Shown here: positions 51,287-60,906 of the stretch, in pieces
Layout: the number at the start of each line of letters is the position of its first letter
How positions within the stretch are numbered: the stretch's first letter is position 1
Notes under the pieces: generated by a model
Database searches by the model: none
Seen by the model: the letters and a program-made list of their open reading frames with translations, nothing else
Told to the model about the DNA's origin: nothing
Position numbers and translations under genes: made by a program
NCBI RefSeq assembly: GCF_037203765.1
Contig: NZ_JBBCAS010000003.1
Span: forward strand, 348,939-412,938
Reading direction: 5' to 3'
Length of the DNA stretch: 64,000 bases
Source of the DNA: Sediminicola sp037203765
GTDB taxonomy: Bacteria > Bacteroidota > Bacteroidia > Flavobacteriales > Flavobacteriaceae

Positions 51287-51693
51287 AATATTTCTATTTT
51301 ATGCGCTGCAAGCTCTGCAGACTTGGTTAAGTAGGTTAAAAGTATTGTGATTCAATATGCATTGTTGATCCAAAAAAATAGATTATTGCCGCAATAAATT
51401 TGATTTGAAAGAAGCGACATTTCAAGTATGATTTTCATTTACAATACCTAAATAAAAGGGTAGGACCAAGGCTATAAAAAAATTATTTACGCGTAAATAT
51501 TGTTAATTTTACCTTCCTAAATGATCGGTCTTTTATTTTCTGGAAGGTTGTATTGTTGTAGGTTGCTCCTATCGAAAAAAAATAAGGTTAAGATTAAATG
51601 CTTATGCGATAGTACCTAAGTGGTATTTTACCTATTCTTGTTCTAGGAACAGCAATTGGATAATTTTATAAAATTGTAATTAAGTAAACAGAT
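51287..51693. other. Gap with a 16-bp palindrome between csbD and DUF808 genes
   Basis: Divergent 407-bp gap. It has a perfect palindrome TATTTACGCGTAAATA at 51484-51499, and the words AATAAGGTTAA (51581-51591) and TATGCGATAGTA (51603-51614) that recur in the gap before the copper-storage-like gene. No reading frame or hairpin is evident otherwise. Confidence 0.5.
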
Positions 51694-52593
51694 ATGGCAT
51701 CAGGATTTTTTGCATTATTGGATGATATTGCCAGTCTCATGGACGATGTGGGGGCTATGAGCAAGATAGCTGGAAAAAAAACGGCAGGTATTTTGGGCGA
51801 TGATTTGGCGGTGAATGCCGAAAAGGCATCTGGTTTTGTCTCATCCCGTGAGATTCCGGTACTGTGGGCCATTAGCAAGGGGTCTTTTATCAATAAAATA
51901 ATTATTCTACCGGTTGCCTTTCTCCTCAGTGCCTTCCTTCCTGTAGCGGTTACAGTAATTTTATTGTTGGGGGGATTGTATTTGGCTTATGAAGGGGCAG
52001 AGAAAATATATGAGTTTTTTGTGCCACACCATCACCCCGATGTAGTGATGCCCGAAAAAATGGAGAAAGAAGCAATTCTGGAATTGGAAAAGGAAAAGAT
52101 AAAATCGGCCATTGTAACCGATTTTATCCTCTCTGTTGAAATAGTGATCATAGCTTTGGGAACCGTGGTAAATGAACCTATTGGGACCCAGATCCTTGTG
52201 GTTTCCATCATAGCATTGGTTGCCACAGTAGGAGTGTACGGCATTGTTGCCATGATCGTTAGGATGGATGATCTAGGGTATAGATTTATTAAACTCAATG
52301 GGGAAAAGAGCAGTTTTACCTATAATATCGGAAAATTTTTGGTCGCCGCCTTGCCAGTGGTCATAAAAAGCTTGTCCGTGATCGGAACCATTGCCCTCCT
52401 ATTGGTTTCCGGTGGGATTTTTGTACATAACCTGGAATTTTTGCACGATTGGGTTCATGGAATACCGGCCATCTTAGGAGAGTTTGCAGTCGGACTGGTG
52501 ATAGGCTTTCTCTGTTTGTTGATCGTACTGTTTTTTAAACGAATTTGGAAAGCATTTAAGCCAGGGGTAAGTGAATCTGGAACCACAAAATGA
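51694..52593 (+). CDS. DUF808 (YedI-family) membrane protein
   Basis: A 299-residue inner-membrane protein. The start MASGFFALLDDIASLMDDVGAMSKIAGKKTAGILGDDLAVNA is diagnostic of the DUF808/YedI family, followed by several hydrophobic segments (ILPVAFLLSAFLPVAVTVILLLGGLYLAYEG and others). A short hydrophilic stretch with the histidines HHHPD precedes a charged helix near residue 115. Function unknown. It is a single gene, flanked by the CsbD-like gene and the catalase. Confidence 0.92.
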   Translation: MASGFFALLDDIASLMDDVGAMSKIAGKKTAGILGDDLAVNAEKASGFVSSREIPVLWAISKGSFINKIIILPVAFLLSAFLPVAVTVILLLGGLYLAYEGAEKIYEFFVPHHHPDVVMPEKMEKEAILELEKEKIKSAIVTDFILSVEIVIIALGTVVNEPIGTQILVVSIIALVATVGVYGIVAMIVRMDDLGYRFIKLNGEKSSFTYNIGKFLVAALPVVIKSLSVIGTIALLLVSGGIFVHNLEFLHDWVHGIPAILGEFAVGLVIGFLCLLIVLFFKRIWKAFKPGVSESGTTK

Positions 52594-52723
52594 ATTAGTA
52601 ACCTCACTTTTTTATTGCACTAAAACGATCAGTTCTCAGCCAATAAATAGAACATGCCCCTCTACCTATGATAGCATTGTTTAAATCGATCTACCTTAGA
52701 GCGTTGTAAGGTATACATGAATA

Positions 52724-52756
52724 CAAAAACCCATAATTTCCATTATGGGTTTTGTT
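52724..52756. terminator. Bidirectional Rho-independent terminator
   Basis: AAACCCATAAT and ATTATGGGTTT form an 11-bp stem with a 4-nt loop and are flanked by A and T runs. It serves both the DUF808 gene and the convergent catalase. Confidence 0.85.
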
Positions 52757-52806
52757 TGGCAATTATAAACAAACAGAATCAATGTTTTGGGTTCCCCTAT
52801 TCCCTA

Positions 52807-54936
52807 TTAAACAGGAATATGTGCCACCTTATCCATTCTATCCCAATTTCGATGTTTGGCTATGGCATTGATAAAATCTTGAGGCTTGCCATTGATGAAA
52901 ATCGCCTGATCATCTTTAAATTCTTTTCCATAACTATGATCAAATAATTGCTCGGCTTCATTATCCAGGGCAATAGCTTTGCAGTGTTTAAGCCCTTCGT
53001 TTATGAATTTAATATATTTAGAATGGTTCAAAAGGGACTTTACAGAATTTTTCCCCCCGGGAATATAGACTGCATCGTATAATACGCTTTCCGTAGTTGA
53101 AATAGCAGCATCAATATCATATTCATTTTTATCATCATCGGTAACTTTTCCACCAGTTGGGGCTATCAGTTTAATCACGGCCTTTCTTTTTGCAAGTGCT
53201 GCCTTCATTTTATTAAAATCAGTACTACTAAATCCATCGGCTACCAAAACGGCAATTTGTCGGGTTGCGATGCTTTCAAATTTTGTGTTTGCCTGACTTA
53301 GAGCTGGAGATTTGTCCAAGTATATTTTTTTGGGTCCTGGTTGAAAATCCGCTACATTACTGTCTGCCCCAATAGCTTGATTGATGGGCAGATCAATTTT
53401 AGCGGGAATTGTTAAACCAATATTTTTGGAAACGATTTTAGCTAAATCCTCATCAATTTGTTCGATCAGCCATAGCATTCGCTCCTTAATATGTTTGTGT
53501 GTACATTTTCCAAGTTCGAAGGAATATGCTTCCGCCACATGCGCCTGTTCCCACTTGGACAAACTACGATAGAATAGGGCAGGTTGCGAAAAATGATCAC
53601 TAAAACTTTTACTTCTAGACCTAATCTTATTGGCATCGATTCGTTCTTCGTATGATGAAAACCCGCCCTCGGAAAATTTGGAGAGATAGGGGCATCCACC
53701 TCCCAAAGTATTTGGGAAATACGCGGTTTGCCCTTTTGGGATGTTCATTTGCATATGTCCGTCACGCTGATTGTGATGTGTATTCGCCAAGGGTTGATTA
53801 ATGGGGATTTGATGGAAGTTGGGAGATCCCAATCGTGATAGTTGTGTATCCCGATAGGAAAATAAACGCCCTTGTAATAAAGGGTCGTTGGAAAAGTCAA
53901 TTCCCGGAACTATATTTCCGGGTAGAAATGCCACTTGTTCGGTTTCAGCAAAAAAGTTCTCTGGATTGCGGTTTAGGGTCATCTTGCCAATGATTTTAAC
54001 GGGTACCATTTCTTCAGGAACCAGTTTTGTGGGATCCAGAATATCAAAATCGTATTTATGTTCATCAGCTTCGGGAATAATTTGGACTCCCAGTTCCCAT
54101 TGTGGAAACTCACCCGCTTCTATAGCATCCCACAAATCCTTTCTGTGGAAATCAGAATCGGCTCCATTAATTTTGACAGCCTCGTCCCAAGTTACGGAAT
54201 GCACTCCCAAAAGCGGTTTCCAATGGAACTTTACAAAATACGATTCCCCTTTTTTATTGATCAGTCGAAAGGTGTGGATACCAAACCCTTCCATCATCCG
54301 TAAACTACGTGGAATGGCCCTATCGCTCATGGCCCATATGTGGTTGTGCAAAGTTTCCGTGGTTAAACTGACAAAATCATAAAAAGTATCGTGAGCTGAT
54401 GCCGCTTGAGGAACTTCTTTATTGGGTTCCGGTTTAACCGAATGTACTAGGTCTGGAAATTTCATAGCATCTTGGATAAAGAAAATGGGCATATTATTGC
54501 CCACTAAATCCCAAGTACCTTCCTCGGTGTAGAACTTTACAGCGAAGCCCCTAACATCTCTAGCCAAATCAGGGGAGCCTTTAGATCCTGCAACGGTGGA
54601 AAACCTTACAAAAACCGGAGTTTTACGAGAAGTATCCGTTAGAATTCCGGCCTTTGAAAATTGCTCCAAACTCTCAGTTAATTCAAAATAACCGTGGGCA
54701 CCACTACCTCGTGCGTGCACTATGCGTTCAGGAATTCTTTCATGATCAAAGCTGGTTATTTTCTCTCTTAAGATAAAATCTTCCAGCAAACTGGAACCTC
54801 TCGTGCCAGATTTCAAGGAATTATTGGTATCGTTCACTCGAACCCCTTGGCGGGTGGTCAAACGTTGGTCATTACCGTCGACCATGTATTTTTCCAAATT
54901 GAGGATTTTTTCGGACTTATTATTTTTTGAAGACAT
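52807..54936 (-). CDS. katE: Large-subunit catalase, HPII/KatE type
   Basis: A 709-residue haem catalase of the large clade. The active-site histidine lies in RIVHARGSGAHGYFE (about residue 65), the asparagine in GNNMPIFFIQDA, and the haem-ligand tyrosine in FSYRDTQ. After the catalase core comes a C-terminal DJ-1/amidotransferase-like domain (about 555-700; IAVLVADGFSST, VYIPGGKNS) that is typical of HPII and stabilises the tetramer. It decomposes H2O2. Monocistronic. Confidence 0.95.
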   Translation of the reverse strand: MSSKNNKSEKILNLEKYMVDGNDQRLTTRQGVRVNDTNNSLKSGTRGSSLLEDFILREKITSFDHERIPERIVHARGSGAHGYFELTESLEQFSKAGILTDTSRKTPVFVRFSTVAGSKGSPDLARDVRGFAVKFYTEEGTWDLVGNNMPIFFIQDAMKFPDLVHSVKPEPNKEVPQAASAHDTFYDFVSLTTETLHNHIWAMSDRAIPRSLRMMEGFGIHTFRLINKKGESYFVKFHWKPLLGVHSVTWDEAVKINGADSDFHRKDLWDAIEAGEFPQWELGVQIIPEADEHKYDFDILDPTKLVPEEMVPVKIIGKMTLNRNPENFFAETEQVAFLPGNIVPGIDFSNDPLLQGRLFSYRDTQLSRLGSPNFHQIPINQPLANTHHNQRDGHMQMNIPKGQTAYFPNTLGGGCPYLSKFSEGGFSSYEERIDANKIRSRSKSFSDHFSQPALFYRSLSKWEQAHVAEAYSFELGKCTHKHIKERMLWLIEQIDEDLAKIVSKNIGLTIPAKIDLPINQAIGADSNVADFQPGPKKIYLDKSPALSQANTKFESIATRQIAVLVADGFSSTDFNKMKAALAKRKAVIKLIAPTGGKVTDDDKNEYDIDAAISTTESVLYDAVYIPGGKNSVKSLLNHSKYIKFINEGLKHCKAIALDNEAEQLFDHSYGKEFKDDQAIFINGKPQDFINAIAKHRNWDRMDKVAHIPV

Positions 54937-55715
54937 ATCAGCGTTAAATAAGAATTTATCTCTACTAAAATTACCTGCTGGTCTGGCCCTTTATTGTCTT
55001 GTTTAAATTTAAAATTACCTTGAATACTCTTTATTTTTTTATAACAACCTTAATCTTATTTATCACTTAATTCAATTCGAGTTTTTTATTGTCAATTGGT
55101 ATTGATGAATTAAACCCAACAAAAGAATTACCTGCTAAATGCCTTCGCGTTCCAATATGTAATCACGACTTCTTATTTTTTTTTGATTCCCAAAGTGAAT
55201 TGGATACTATATCCTTTGTCATTTCCAATTATAAATGTATTTCCTTGCTGGATCGTATTAGATATGGCTATGAAAAGAGCTGGCTTATAACCCTGAGAGG
55301 TACGGCTAATTCGAAGATCTATAAGTGAGTTCGAAAATTTATAATATGGTATAAAATCTATGGAAACTATAGTGTTTAAGGTTCATATGATTTCCAAGAT
55401 CATAAGATAATGGTTTATGTCTATACGGCGAACAACTGATAATGAGTTGTTTAATTCGCAATAGTTTTTGTTCAGTTATTACAACATAATAATTAAGAAA
55501 TATATTACAAGATTATTTTCGAATGTGCTATTTTTTATAGCTTTTGCATTAACCTTGGATGTTGATTGGCTATAATTTTAGCTGTTTAAAACTGACTTAT
55601 TTAATTATTAAAATCACTATCAATCAGGCATAAAATTCCGTTGGGTCCTAAAAATGGGACAGGGTATTTTACTCCTAGCTTTTCAATTCTTGGAAGAGCA
55701 TTAAATGAGAAATTT
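54937..55715. other. Long AT-rich gap between katE and the glycosyltransferase operon
   Basis: 779 bp, the longest gap of the window. I find no convincing gene (a 79-codon frame from a TTG at 55089 has no support), no TGA-N6-TCA box and no clear hairpin. An inverted repeat ATGATTTCCAAGATCAT has a centre of 7 bp, not of the regional type. The stretch probably holds promoters of both divergent genes. Confidence 0.45.
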
Positions 55716-58058
55716 ATGGATATTACGGAGAACGGAATGACGGAAAATATACATCCAGATGGGCAGACAAAGAGGCAAAAGCATTCACCTCGACTGCATC
55801 ATCAAATCAACAATAATTCAAAGGAATCGTTAAAAAAGAAGTTGACAGAAATTGTTTTTATAACTTCTTTTCCACCGCGGGAATGTGGAATTGCTACCTA
55901 TTCTATGGATCTTGTTGGCACATTAAGGGATAAATTTGGCGAGTCTTTTAATTTGACGCTATATCCCTTGGAATCCAATTCATCAAAGCACCGGTATGAT
56001 GAATCAATAGAAGGCGTATTGAATACCGATCTACAACTTGATTTTTTACAAGCTGCCTATTATATAAATTCTAATGTTCAAGTTGGTTTGGTTGTTATTC
56101 AGCATGAGTTTGGCCTTTTTAATAATAATGAGAATTCCTTTTATGAGTTTTTGGAGTATTTGGACAAACCCATCGTACTTACCTTTCACACAGTATTGCC
56201 GATGCCTTCGGAGGACCTAAAGAAAAAAGTAGCCTTTATGGGCAAGCTGGCCGCCCATTTAATAGTGATGACCCAAAATTCCTCAAGAATTCTTAGGGAA
56301 GACTATGGTATTCCATCAAACAAGGTAACAGTTATTGCCCATGGCACTCATTTGATTGACTTTGGCAATAAGAACAAATTAAAAACGAAACATGGTCTTG
56401 AGGGCAGGACAGTTCTTTCAACATTCGGCCTATTAGGTCCAGGAAAGAGTATTGAGACCACATTGGATGCCTTACCTTCCATTGTCGAATATTATCCCAA
56501 GGTAATATTTTTGATCATAGGAAGGACCCATCCAAACTTGGTAAAGGAGCAAGGCGAAGTTTATCGTGAGTTTTTGGAAACAAAAGTAAAATCCCTTGGT
56601 CTGAGCGATCATGTTCGTTTTATTGACCAATTTGTTCCTTTGAGGGAGTTGCTGAAATATTTAAAATTGACCGACATCTATCTTTTTACCTCTAAGGACC
56701 CGCATCAGGCCGTTAGTGGAACTTTTGCCTACGCCTTAAGTAGTGGTTGTCCTATTATTTCCACACCTATTCCACATGCGGTCGAGGTTTTAAAGAACGG
56801 GGCGGGATCTTTGTTCGATTTTGAAAACTCTCGGCAATTGCAGGAGGCCATTATGGATTTATTGGGAGATGAGGAGAAGAAAGATCAGATGAGCCTGAAT
56901 GGTCTGCAAACTTCGTATGCCTCTGCTTGGGAAAATGCAGGTATTTCACATGTGAGGGTATTTGAAAAAGTAATTCAGGGGTCCCTTATCCTAAAATACA
57001 GGAAACCTCCTATCAATCTGAAACATCTAAAAAAGATGACCACCAATATTGGAGTCATACAGTTTTCTAAAATCAACGAACCTGATCTGGAAAGTGGTTA
57101 TACCCTGGATGACAATGCCCGAGCTTTGATAGCAATATGCAAACACTATGAATTGACGGGTGACACCACCGATTTGAAATATATTAAAACCTATTTCAAT
57201 TTTATATTTTCATGCTTCAGGCACGATTGTAAATTTTTAAATTACGTTAATAAGGACTACGAGTTTACAGACCAGAACAAAACTGTTAATTTAGAAGATG
57301 CAGGCGGGCGCGCAATTTGGGCACTGGGATATCTTCTCTCCATGTCATGGCGTTTTCCGGAAGATATGGACCCAGTAAAAGATAAAGCACTATTTGTCTT
57401 TAAACATGCCCTTGAAGCCATGCAAGCAGCCCATTCCCCTAGAGCCATTGCCTTTATCTTAAAGGGACTTCATTTTTATAATCGAATCAATGAAAGGGAA
57501 TGCGTCAACAAATTGGTCACAGAGTTTGCGGACAGGTTGGTATCGTTATATAAGAAGGAATCGGACGAAAATTGGCAATGGTTCGAAGGCTATCTGACAT
57601 ACGGCAACAGCGTTCTTCCAGAATCTTTGTTAATGGCATATTCCATGACATCGAATCCGGATTACCGCAGAATAGCAAAGTCGACTTTCGATTTTTTATT
57701 GGCCAAAATCTTTAAGGATGGAACCATAGCAGTAATCTCTAATCAAAATTGGTACACTAAGGGAGAAGTGTTGGATACTGAGTTTAAAGGGGGGCAACAA
57801 CCTATCGATGTGGCTTATACAATAATAGCCTTGCGATACTTTCATAAGTTATTTCCTCAAGAGGGGTATAATGTATTATCCGATGAAGCTTTTGACTGGT
57901 TTATGGGTAAAAATCCACTCAATCAAATTATCTATAATCCATGTACAGGCGGATGCCATGACGGACTGGAGATGACCAATGTCAACTTAAATCAAGGAGC
58001 GGAATCGACCATCAGTTATTTGTTGGCACGGATGGCTTTCGAAAATTTTAAGAGATAA
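55716..58058 (+). CDS. GT4 glycosyltransferase with C-terminal six-hairpin domain
   Basis: A 780-residue protein. Residues about 45-450 are a GT4 glycosyltransferase: ITSFPPRECGIATYSMDL at the start and STFGLLGPGKSIETTLDALPSIV, then the donor-site region around SKDPHQAVSGTFAYALSSGCPIISTPIPHAVEVL, where the E-x7-E motif is replaced by a partly degenerate form. From about 460 comes a helical domain (DDNARALIAICKHYELTGD; LAYALPES-like repeats) resembling alpha/alpha six-hairpin sugar enzymes. The ATG at 55716 is used; a TTG frame to 55641 is possible. It overlaps the next gene by 1 nt. Confidence 0.85.
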   Translation: MDITENGMTENIHPDGQTKRQKHSPRLHHQINNNSKESLKKKLTEIVFITSFPPRECGIATYSMDLVGTLRDKFGESFNLTLYPLESNSSKHRYDESIEGVLNTDLQLDFLQAAYYINSNVQVGLVVIQHEFGLFNNNENSFYEFLEYLDKPIVLTFHTVLPMPSEDLKKKVAFMGKLAAHLIVMTQNSSRILREDYGIPSNKVTVIAHGTHLIDFGNKNKLKTKHGLEGRTVLSTFGLLGPGKSIETTLDALPSIVEYYPKVIFLIIGRTHPNLVKEQGEVYREFLETKVKSLGLSDHVRFIDQFVPLRELLKYLKLTDIYLFTSKDPHQAVSGTFAYALSSGCPIISTPIPHAVEVLKNGAGSLFDFENSRQLQEAIMDLLGDEEKKDQMSLNGLQTSYASAWENAGISHVRVFEKVIQGSLILKYRKPPINLKHLKKMTTNIGVIQFSKINEPDLESGYTLDDNARALIAICKHYELTGDTTDLKYIKTYFNFIFSCFRHDCKFLNYVNKDYEFTDQNKTVNLEDAGGRAIWALGYLLSMSWRFPEDMDPVKDKALFVFKHALEAMQAAHSPRAIAFILKGLHFYNRINERECVNKLVTEFADRLVSLYKKESDENWQWFEGYLTYGNSVLPESLLMAYSMTSNPDYRRIAKSTFDFLLAKIFKDGTIAVISNQNWYTKGEVLDTEFKGGQQPIDVAYTIIALRYFHKLFPQEGYNVLSDEAFDWFMGKNPLNQIIYNPCTGGCHDGLEMTNVNLNQGAESTISYLLARMAFENFKR

Positions 58059-59065
58059 TGAAAATTGCAATATTATCGCCAATTGCCTGGCGAACGCCTC
58101 CACGTCATTACGGTCCGTGGGAACTCGTAGCGTCTACAATTACCGAAGGTCTTATAAAAAAAGGCCATGATGTAACGTTATTTGCCACGGGCGATTCCAT
58201 AACATCGGGCATGCTGGATGCCATTTGCTCCAATCCCTATGAAGAGGATAAGGAAATGGACGTTAAGGTTTGGGAGAGCCTGCATATAAGTAACCTTATG
58301 GAAAAGGCAGGAAATTTTGATCTTATCCACAATCATTATGATTTTCTGCCCTTGACCTATTCCAAACTCATAGAAACACCTATAATTACGACTATACACG
58401 GTTTTTCTTCGGAAAAAATTATTCCTGTATATAAAAAGTACAATGAGAATAGCACGTATATATCGATCTCCAATGCGGACCGCCATCCTCAATTGAACTA
58501 CAATCGCACCATTTACCATGGAATAGATGAAACCAAATTTAAATTTCAGGGGGAGAAGGAAGGTTACCTTCTGTTTTATGGACGTATCCATCCTAATAAG
58601 GGAACAATTGAAGCCATTGAAATTGCTAGCTTGAGCGGTTTCCCATTGGTTATTGCAGGGTTGATACAAAATCAAGAATATTTCCAAAGAAACATTGCAC
58701 CACGAATAGACGACAAAAAGGTAATTTATTTAGGAAACGTTGGCCAAAATGAAGGCAGTACGTTGTTGGGAAAGGCCAGGGCTTTACTACATCCCATATT
58801 ATTTGATGAACCCTTCGGATTAAGTGTGGCTGAAGCCATGATGTGCGGCACTCCAGTTATTGCCTTCTCGCGTGGGAGCATGCCCGAACTTATTGAACAT
58901 GGAAAAACGGGATACTTGGTCAAGGATGTACTAGAAGCTGTGGAAGCGGTCAATAGCGTAAAAGACTTGGATCCCTACTACTGCAGGGCACATGCCTTGG
59001 AAAAATTTGGTATAGAACGAATGATTAACGATTATACCATGGTTTACGAATCTTTAATTTCATAA
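58058..59065 (+). CDS. GT4 glycosyltransferase
   Basis: A 335-residue retaining glycosyltransferase with two Rossmann domains. The start MKIAILSPIAWRTPPRHYGPWE and the donor-binding region HPILFDEPFGLSVAEAMMCGTPVIAFSRGSMPELI (about residues 245-280, with the E-x7-E pair FDEPFGLSVAE) are characteristic. It shares its start with the stop of the previous gene (TAATG), so the two transferases are made together. It lacks signal or membrane segments and so acts in the cytosol. Its sugar donor cannot be told from the sequence. Confidence 0.93.
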   Translation: MKIAILSPIAWRTPPRHYGPWELVASTITEGLIKKGHDVTLFATGDSITSGMLDAICSNPYEEDKEMDVKVWESLHISNLMEKAGNFDLIHNHYDFLPLTYSKLIETPIITTIHGFSSEKIIPVYKKYNENSTYISISNADRHPQLNYNRTIYHGIDETKFKFQGEKEGYLLFYGRIHPNKGTIEAIEIASLSGFPLVIAGLIQNQEYFQRNIAPRIDDKKVIYLGNVGQNEGSTLLGKARALLHPILFDEPFGLSVAEAMMCGTPVIAFSRGSMPELIEHGKTGYLVKDVLEAVEAVNSVKDLDPYYCRAHALEKFGIERMINDYTMVYESLIS

Positions 59066-59089
59066 TTTATAAGAAATACCAATTCAAAT

Positions 59090-60547
59090 TTACTTTTTAA
59101 GGGCGTGTAGCAGCTCATCCATGGGAACTGTGGCATAAGAGGAGGAATAATCTGAAACCGCATAAGGAAGAACCAAACTACCGTTGTTGATCATGGAACC
59201 ACAGGAATAGACCACATTGGGCACATAACCCTCTCGCTCTTCCTCCAATGGTGAAAGTAGCGGTCTGGACAACCTCCCTATCTCTTTCGTAGGGTCGTCC
59301 AAATCGTAGAGGGAAGCTCCTATACAATAGCGTCGCATTGGACCAACACCATGGGTAATTACCAACCAGCCATCCTGTGTCCATAGGGGTGATCCGCAAT
59401 TGCCTATTTGTGTAAACTCCCATGGATATTTAGGTTCCTGAATCTTTATGGGATCATTCCACAAGGTATTCCGCTCAGAAAACATGATGTAATTGTTCAC
59501 ACCATCTACTCTGGCCAGCATGGCATATTTGCCTTTAATCTTCTGTGGAAACAGGGCAAAATTCTTGTTTTGCGCCGCATTCCCGTGAATGGGCATGATT
59601 CTAAACGTACTAAAATCTTCTGTGGACAACAATTTAGGTAAAATGGTATGGCCATCATAGGCTGTATAGGTAGCATACACCTTTATGGATCCGTCATCTT
59701 CCTTAAACCTTACGAAACGGGCGTCTTCTATGCCCTTACTTTCGGAAGCCGAAATGGGAAATATGACGCGCTCCGAAATATCCGAATCCAAACTAAATTC
59801 CACATCGTAATAGGAATCCACCAACCATGTCATCTCTTCCAATGCCAAACGTTTATCTGTACTGATTCCATTGCCCAAAACCCTAGAGACTGAAGTTTTT
59901 AAATCGTGATACTCAAAATGATCGGGGAGGTTGTTCATAATTTCTGAGGAATGTTCTTGGGAAATTTTCATTTCATGAAGCTTTTGAACAAAGCGTTGCT
60001 TGTCATATGATTTTTTCTGAACAATTTTTGCCAGGTCAATATGATTCCTTACCCTATTTGGATAAAAATTATTATTTGCATCCAATATACCACGTCTAAA
60101 TACAATGGAGCTTAAATGTCCCTCTCCGGTTGCTCGAAACGAAATGATGACTCTTTTTTCTCCCTTGGATAAGAACGACTGATCAAAATCCTCAATTATA
60201 GATGGGTTGAACATGGCGGCAGATTCTATGGAATATTCCATGGTGGCATAGGAGCCAATAAGAAGTTTTTCTTCCTTCGAGAAATTATCGGGATCCATTT
60301 GCATAAGCTCTATGAGACCTTTGTGGTTCTCGAAATGGCGAAGAAAAATTTGGGAAATGTTTCTGTGTCTCCCGGCAAATTCACGTAACGTCCTGTCCAA
60401 TTCTTGGTTAAGGGAGGCTTTATCCAGTGAAATTACCCGCTTTATTAAATCAGTGGTACGCTTTTCGCCGTTGTTAAAAAAACGTGCTGCCACTCGGGTA
60501 TTATCTGGTAAAAACTTAACATTTTTTCTTTCAATGGTTACAGGCAT
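59090..60547 (-). CDS. GH130 family phosphorylase/hydrolase
   Basis: A 485-residue five-bladed beta-propeller enzyme of glycoside hydrolase family 130, which phosphorolyses or hydrolyses mannosides. Support: SASESKGIEDARFVRF (the conserved G-(I/x)-E-D-(A/P)-R block), YATYTAYDGH, KNFALFPQKIKGKYAMLARVD, and a final GYVPNVVYSCGSM...LPYAVSD. No signal peptide, so it is cytosolic, which suits a phosphorylase more than a secreted hydrolase. The start at 60547 is ATG; a TTG two codons further is rejected. It converges on the GT pair with 24 bp between stops. Confidence 0.9.
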   Translation of the reverse strand: MPVTIERKNVKFLPDNTRVAARFFNNGEKRTTDLIKRVISLDKASLNQELDRTLREFAGRHRNISQIFLRHFENHKGLIELMQMDPDNFSKEEKLLIGSYATMEYSIESAAMFNPSIIEDFDQSFLSKGEKRVIISFRATGEGHLSSIVFRRGILDANNNFYPNRVRNHIDLAKIVQKKSYDKQRFVQKLHEMKISQEHSSEIMNNLPDHFEYHDLKTSVSRVLGNGISTDKRLALEEMTWLVDSYYDVEFSLDSDISERVIFPISASESKGIEDARFVRFKEDDGSIKVYATYTAYDGHTILPKLLSTEDFSTFRIMPIHGNAAQNKNFALFPQKIKGKYAMLARVDGVNNYIMFSERNTLWNDPIKIQEPKYPWEFTQIGNCGSPLWTQDGWLVITHGVGPMRRYCIGASLYDLDDPTKEIGRLSRPLLSPLEEEREGYVPNVVYSCGSMINNGSLVLPYAVSDYSSSYATVPMDELLHALKK

Positions 60548-60708
60548 TTTCAATGTATTAAAAAGGTTAATTACTAATAAAATATTTAAATATTCTATAC
60601 TTTATATTACAAAACATATGGTGTTTGATTGTCCTTTGAACAAATCAAAATCCAATAATCAAACAAAAAATGAACTCAACCCAACTTTAAGAATTGCTTA
60701 AGGACGCG

Positions 60709-60906
60709 TCATGATGCTTCTGGATCTGTATAGCGATTTAATCGTTTAAAAATGAAATACATTCTATTAATGAATCTTGAAAACTTAAAAATTATTGAAC
60801 TCGTATAAGAGATGTTAACATATCCATGTTCCTCGTTATACTGCTCTAGGTTCATATTATAATCAACATGAATTGTGATCATATAGTTAGTAAAAGTACT
60901 TTGCAT
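60709..60906 (-). CDS. Possible small protein coupled to the SDR gene
   Basis: An ATG that overlaps the SDR stop codon in a TAATG arrangement opens a 65-codon frame with no recognised domain and no clear membrane segment. The overlap is the only argument for it. Confidence 0.25.
   Translation of the reverse strand: MQSTFTNYMITIHVDYNMNLEQYNEEHGYVNISYTSSIIFKFSRFINRMYFIFKRLNRYTDPEAS

Noticed and set aside
53888..54382. 164-codon plus-strand frame inside the catalase gene
   Set aside because: It is antisense to the conserved core of KatE; no independent start or domain.
55089..55328. 79-codon frame in the long gap before the glycosyltransferase operon
   Set aside because: It starts with TTG, has no ATG in a suitable position, no ribosome-binding region and no recognisable domain. 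It may be a remnant, but nothing supports a gene.
55388..55404. ATGATTTCCAAGATCAT in the gap before the glycosyltransferases
   Set aside because: The centre is seven bases, so it is not of the regional type; there is also no TAnnTTTR at the right distance.
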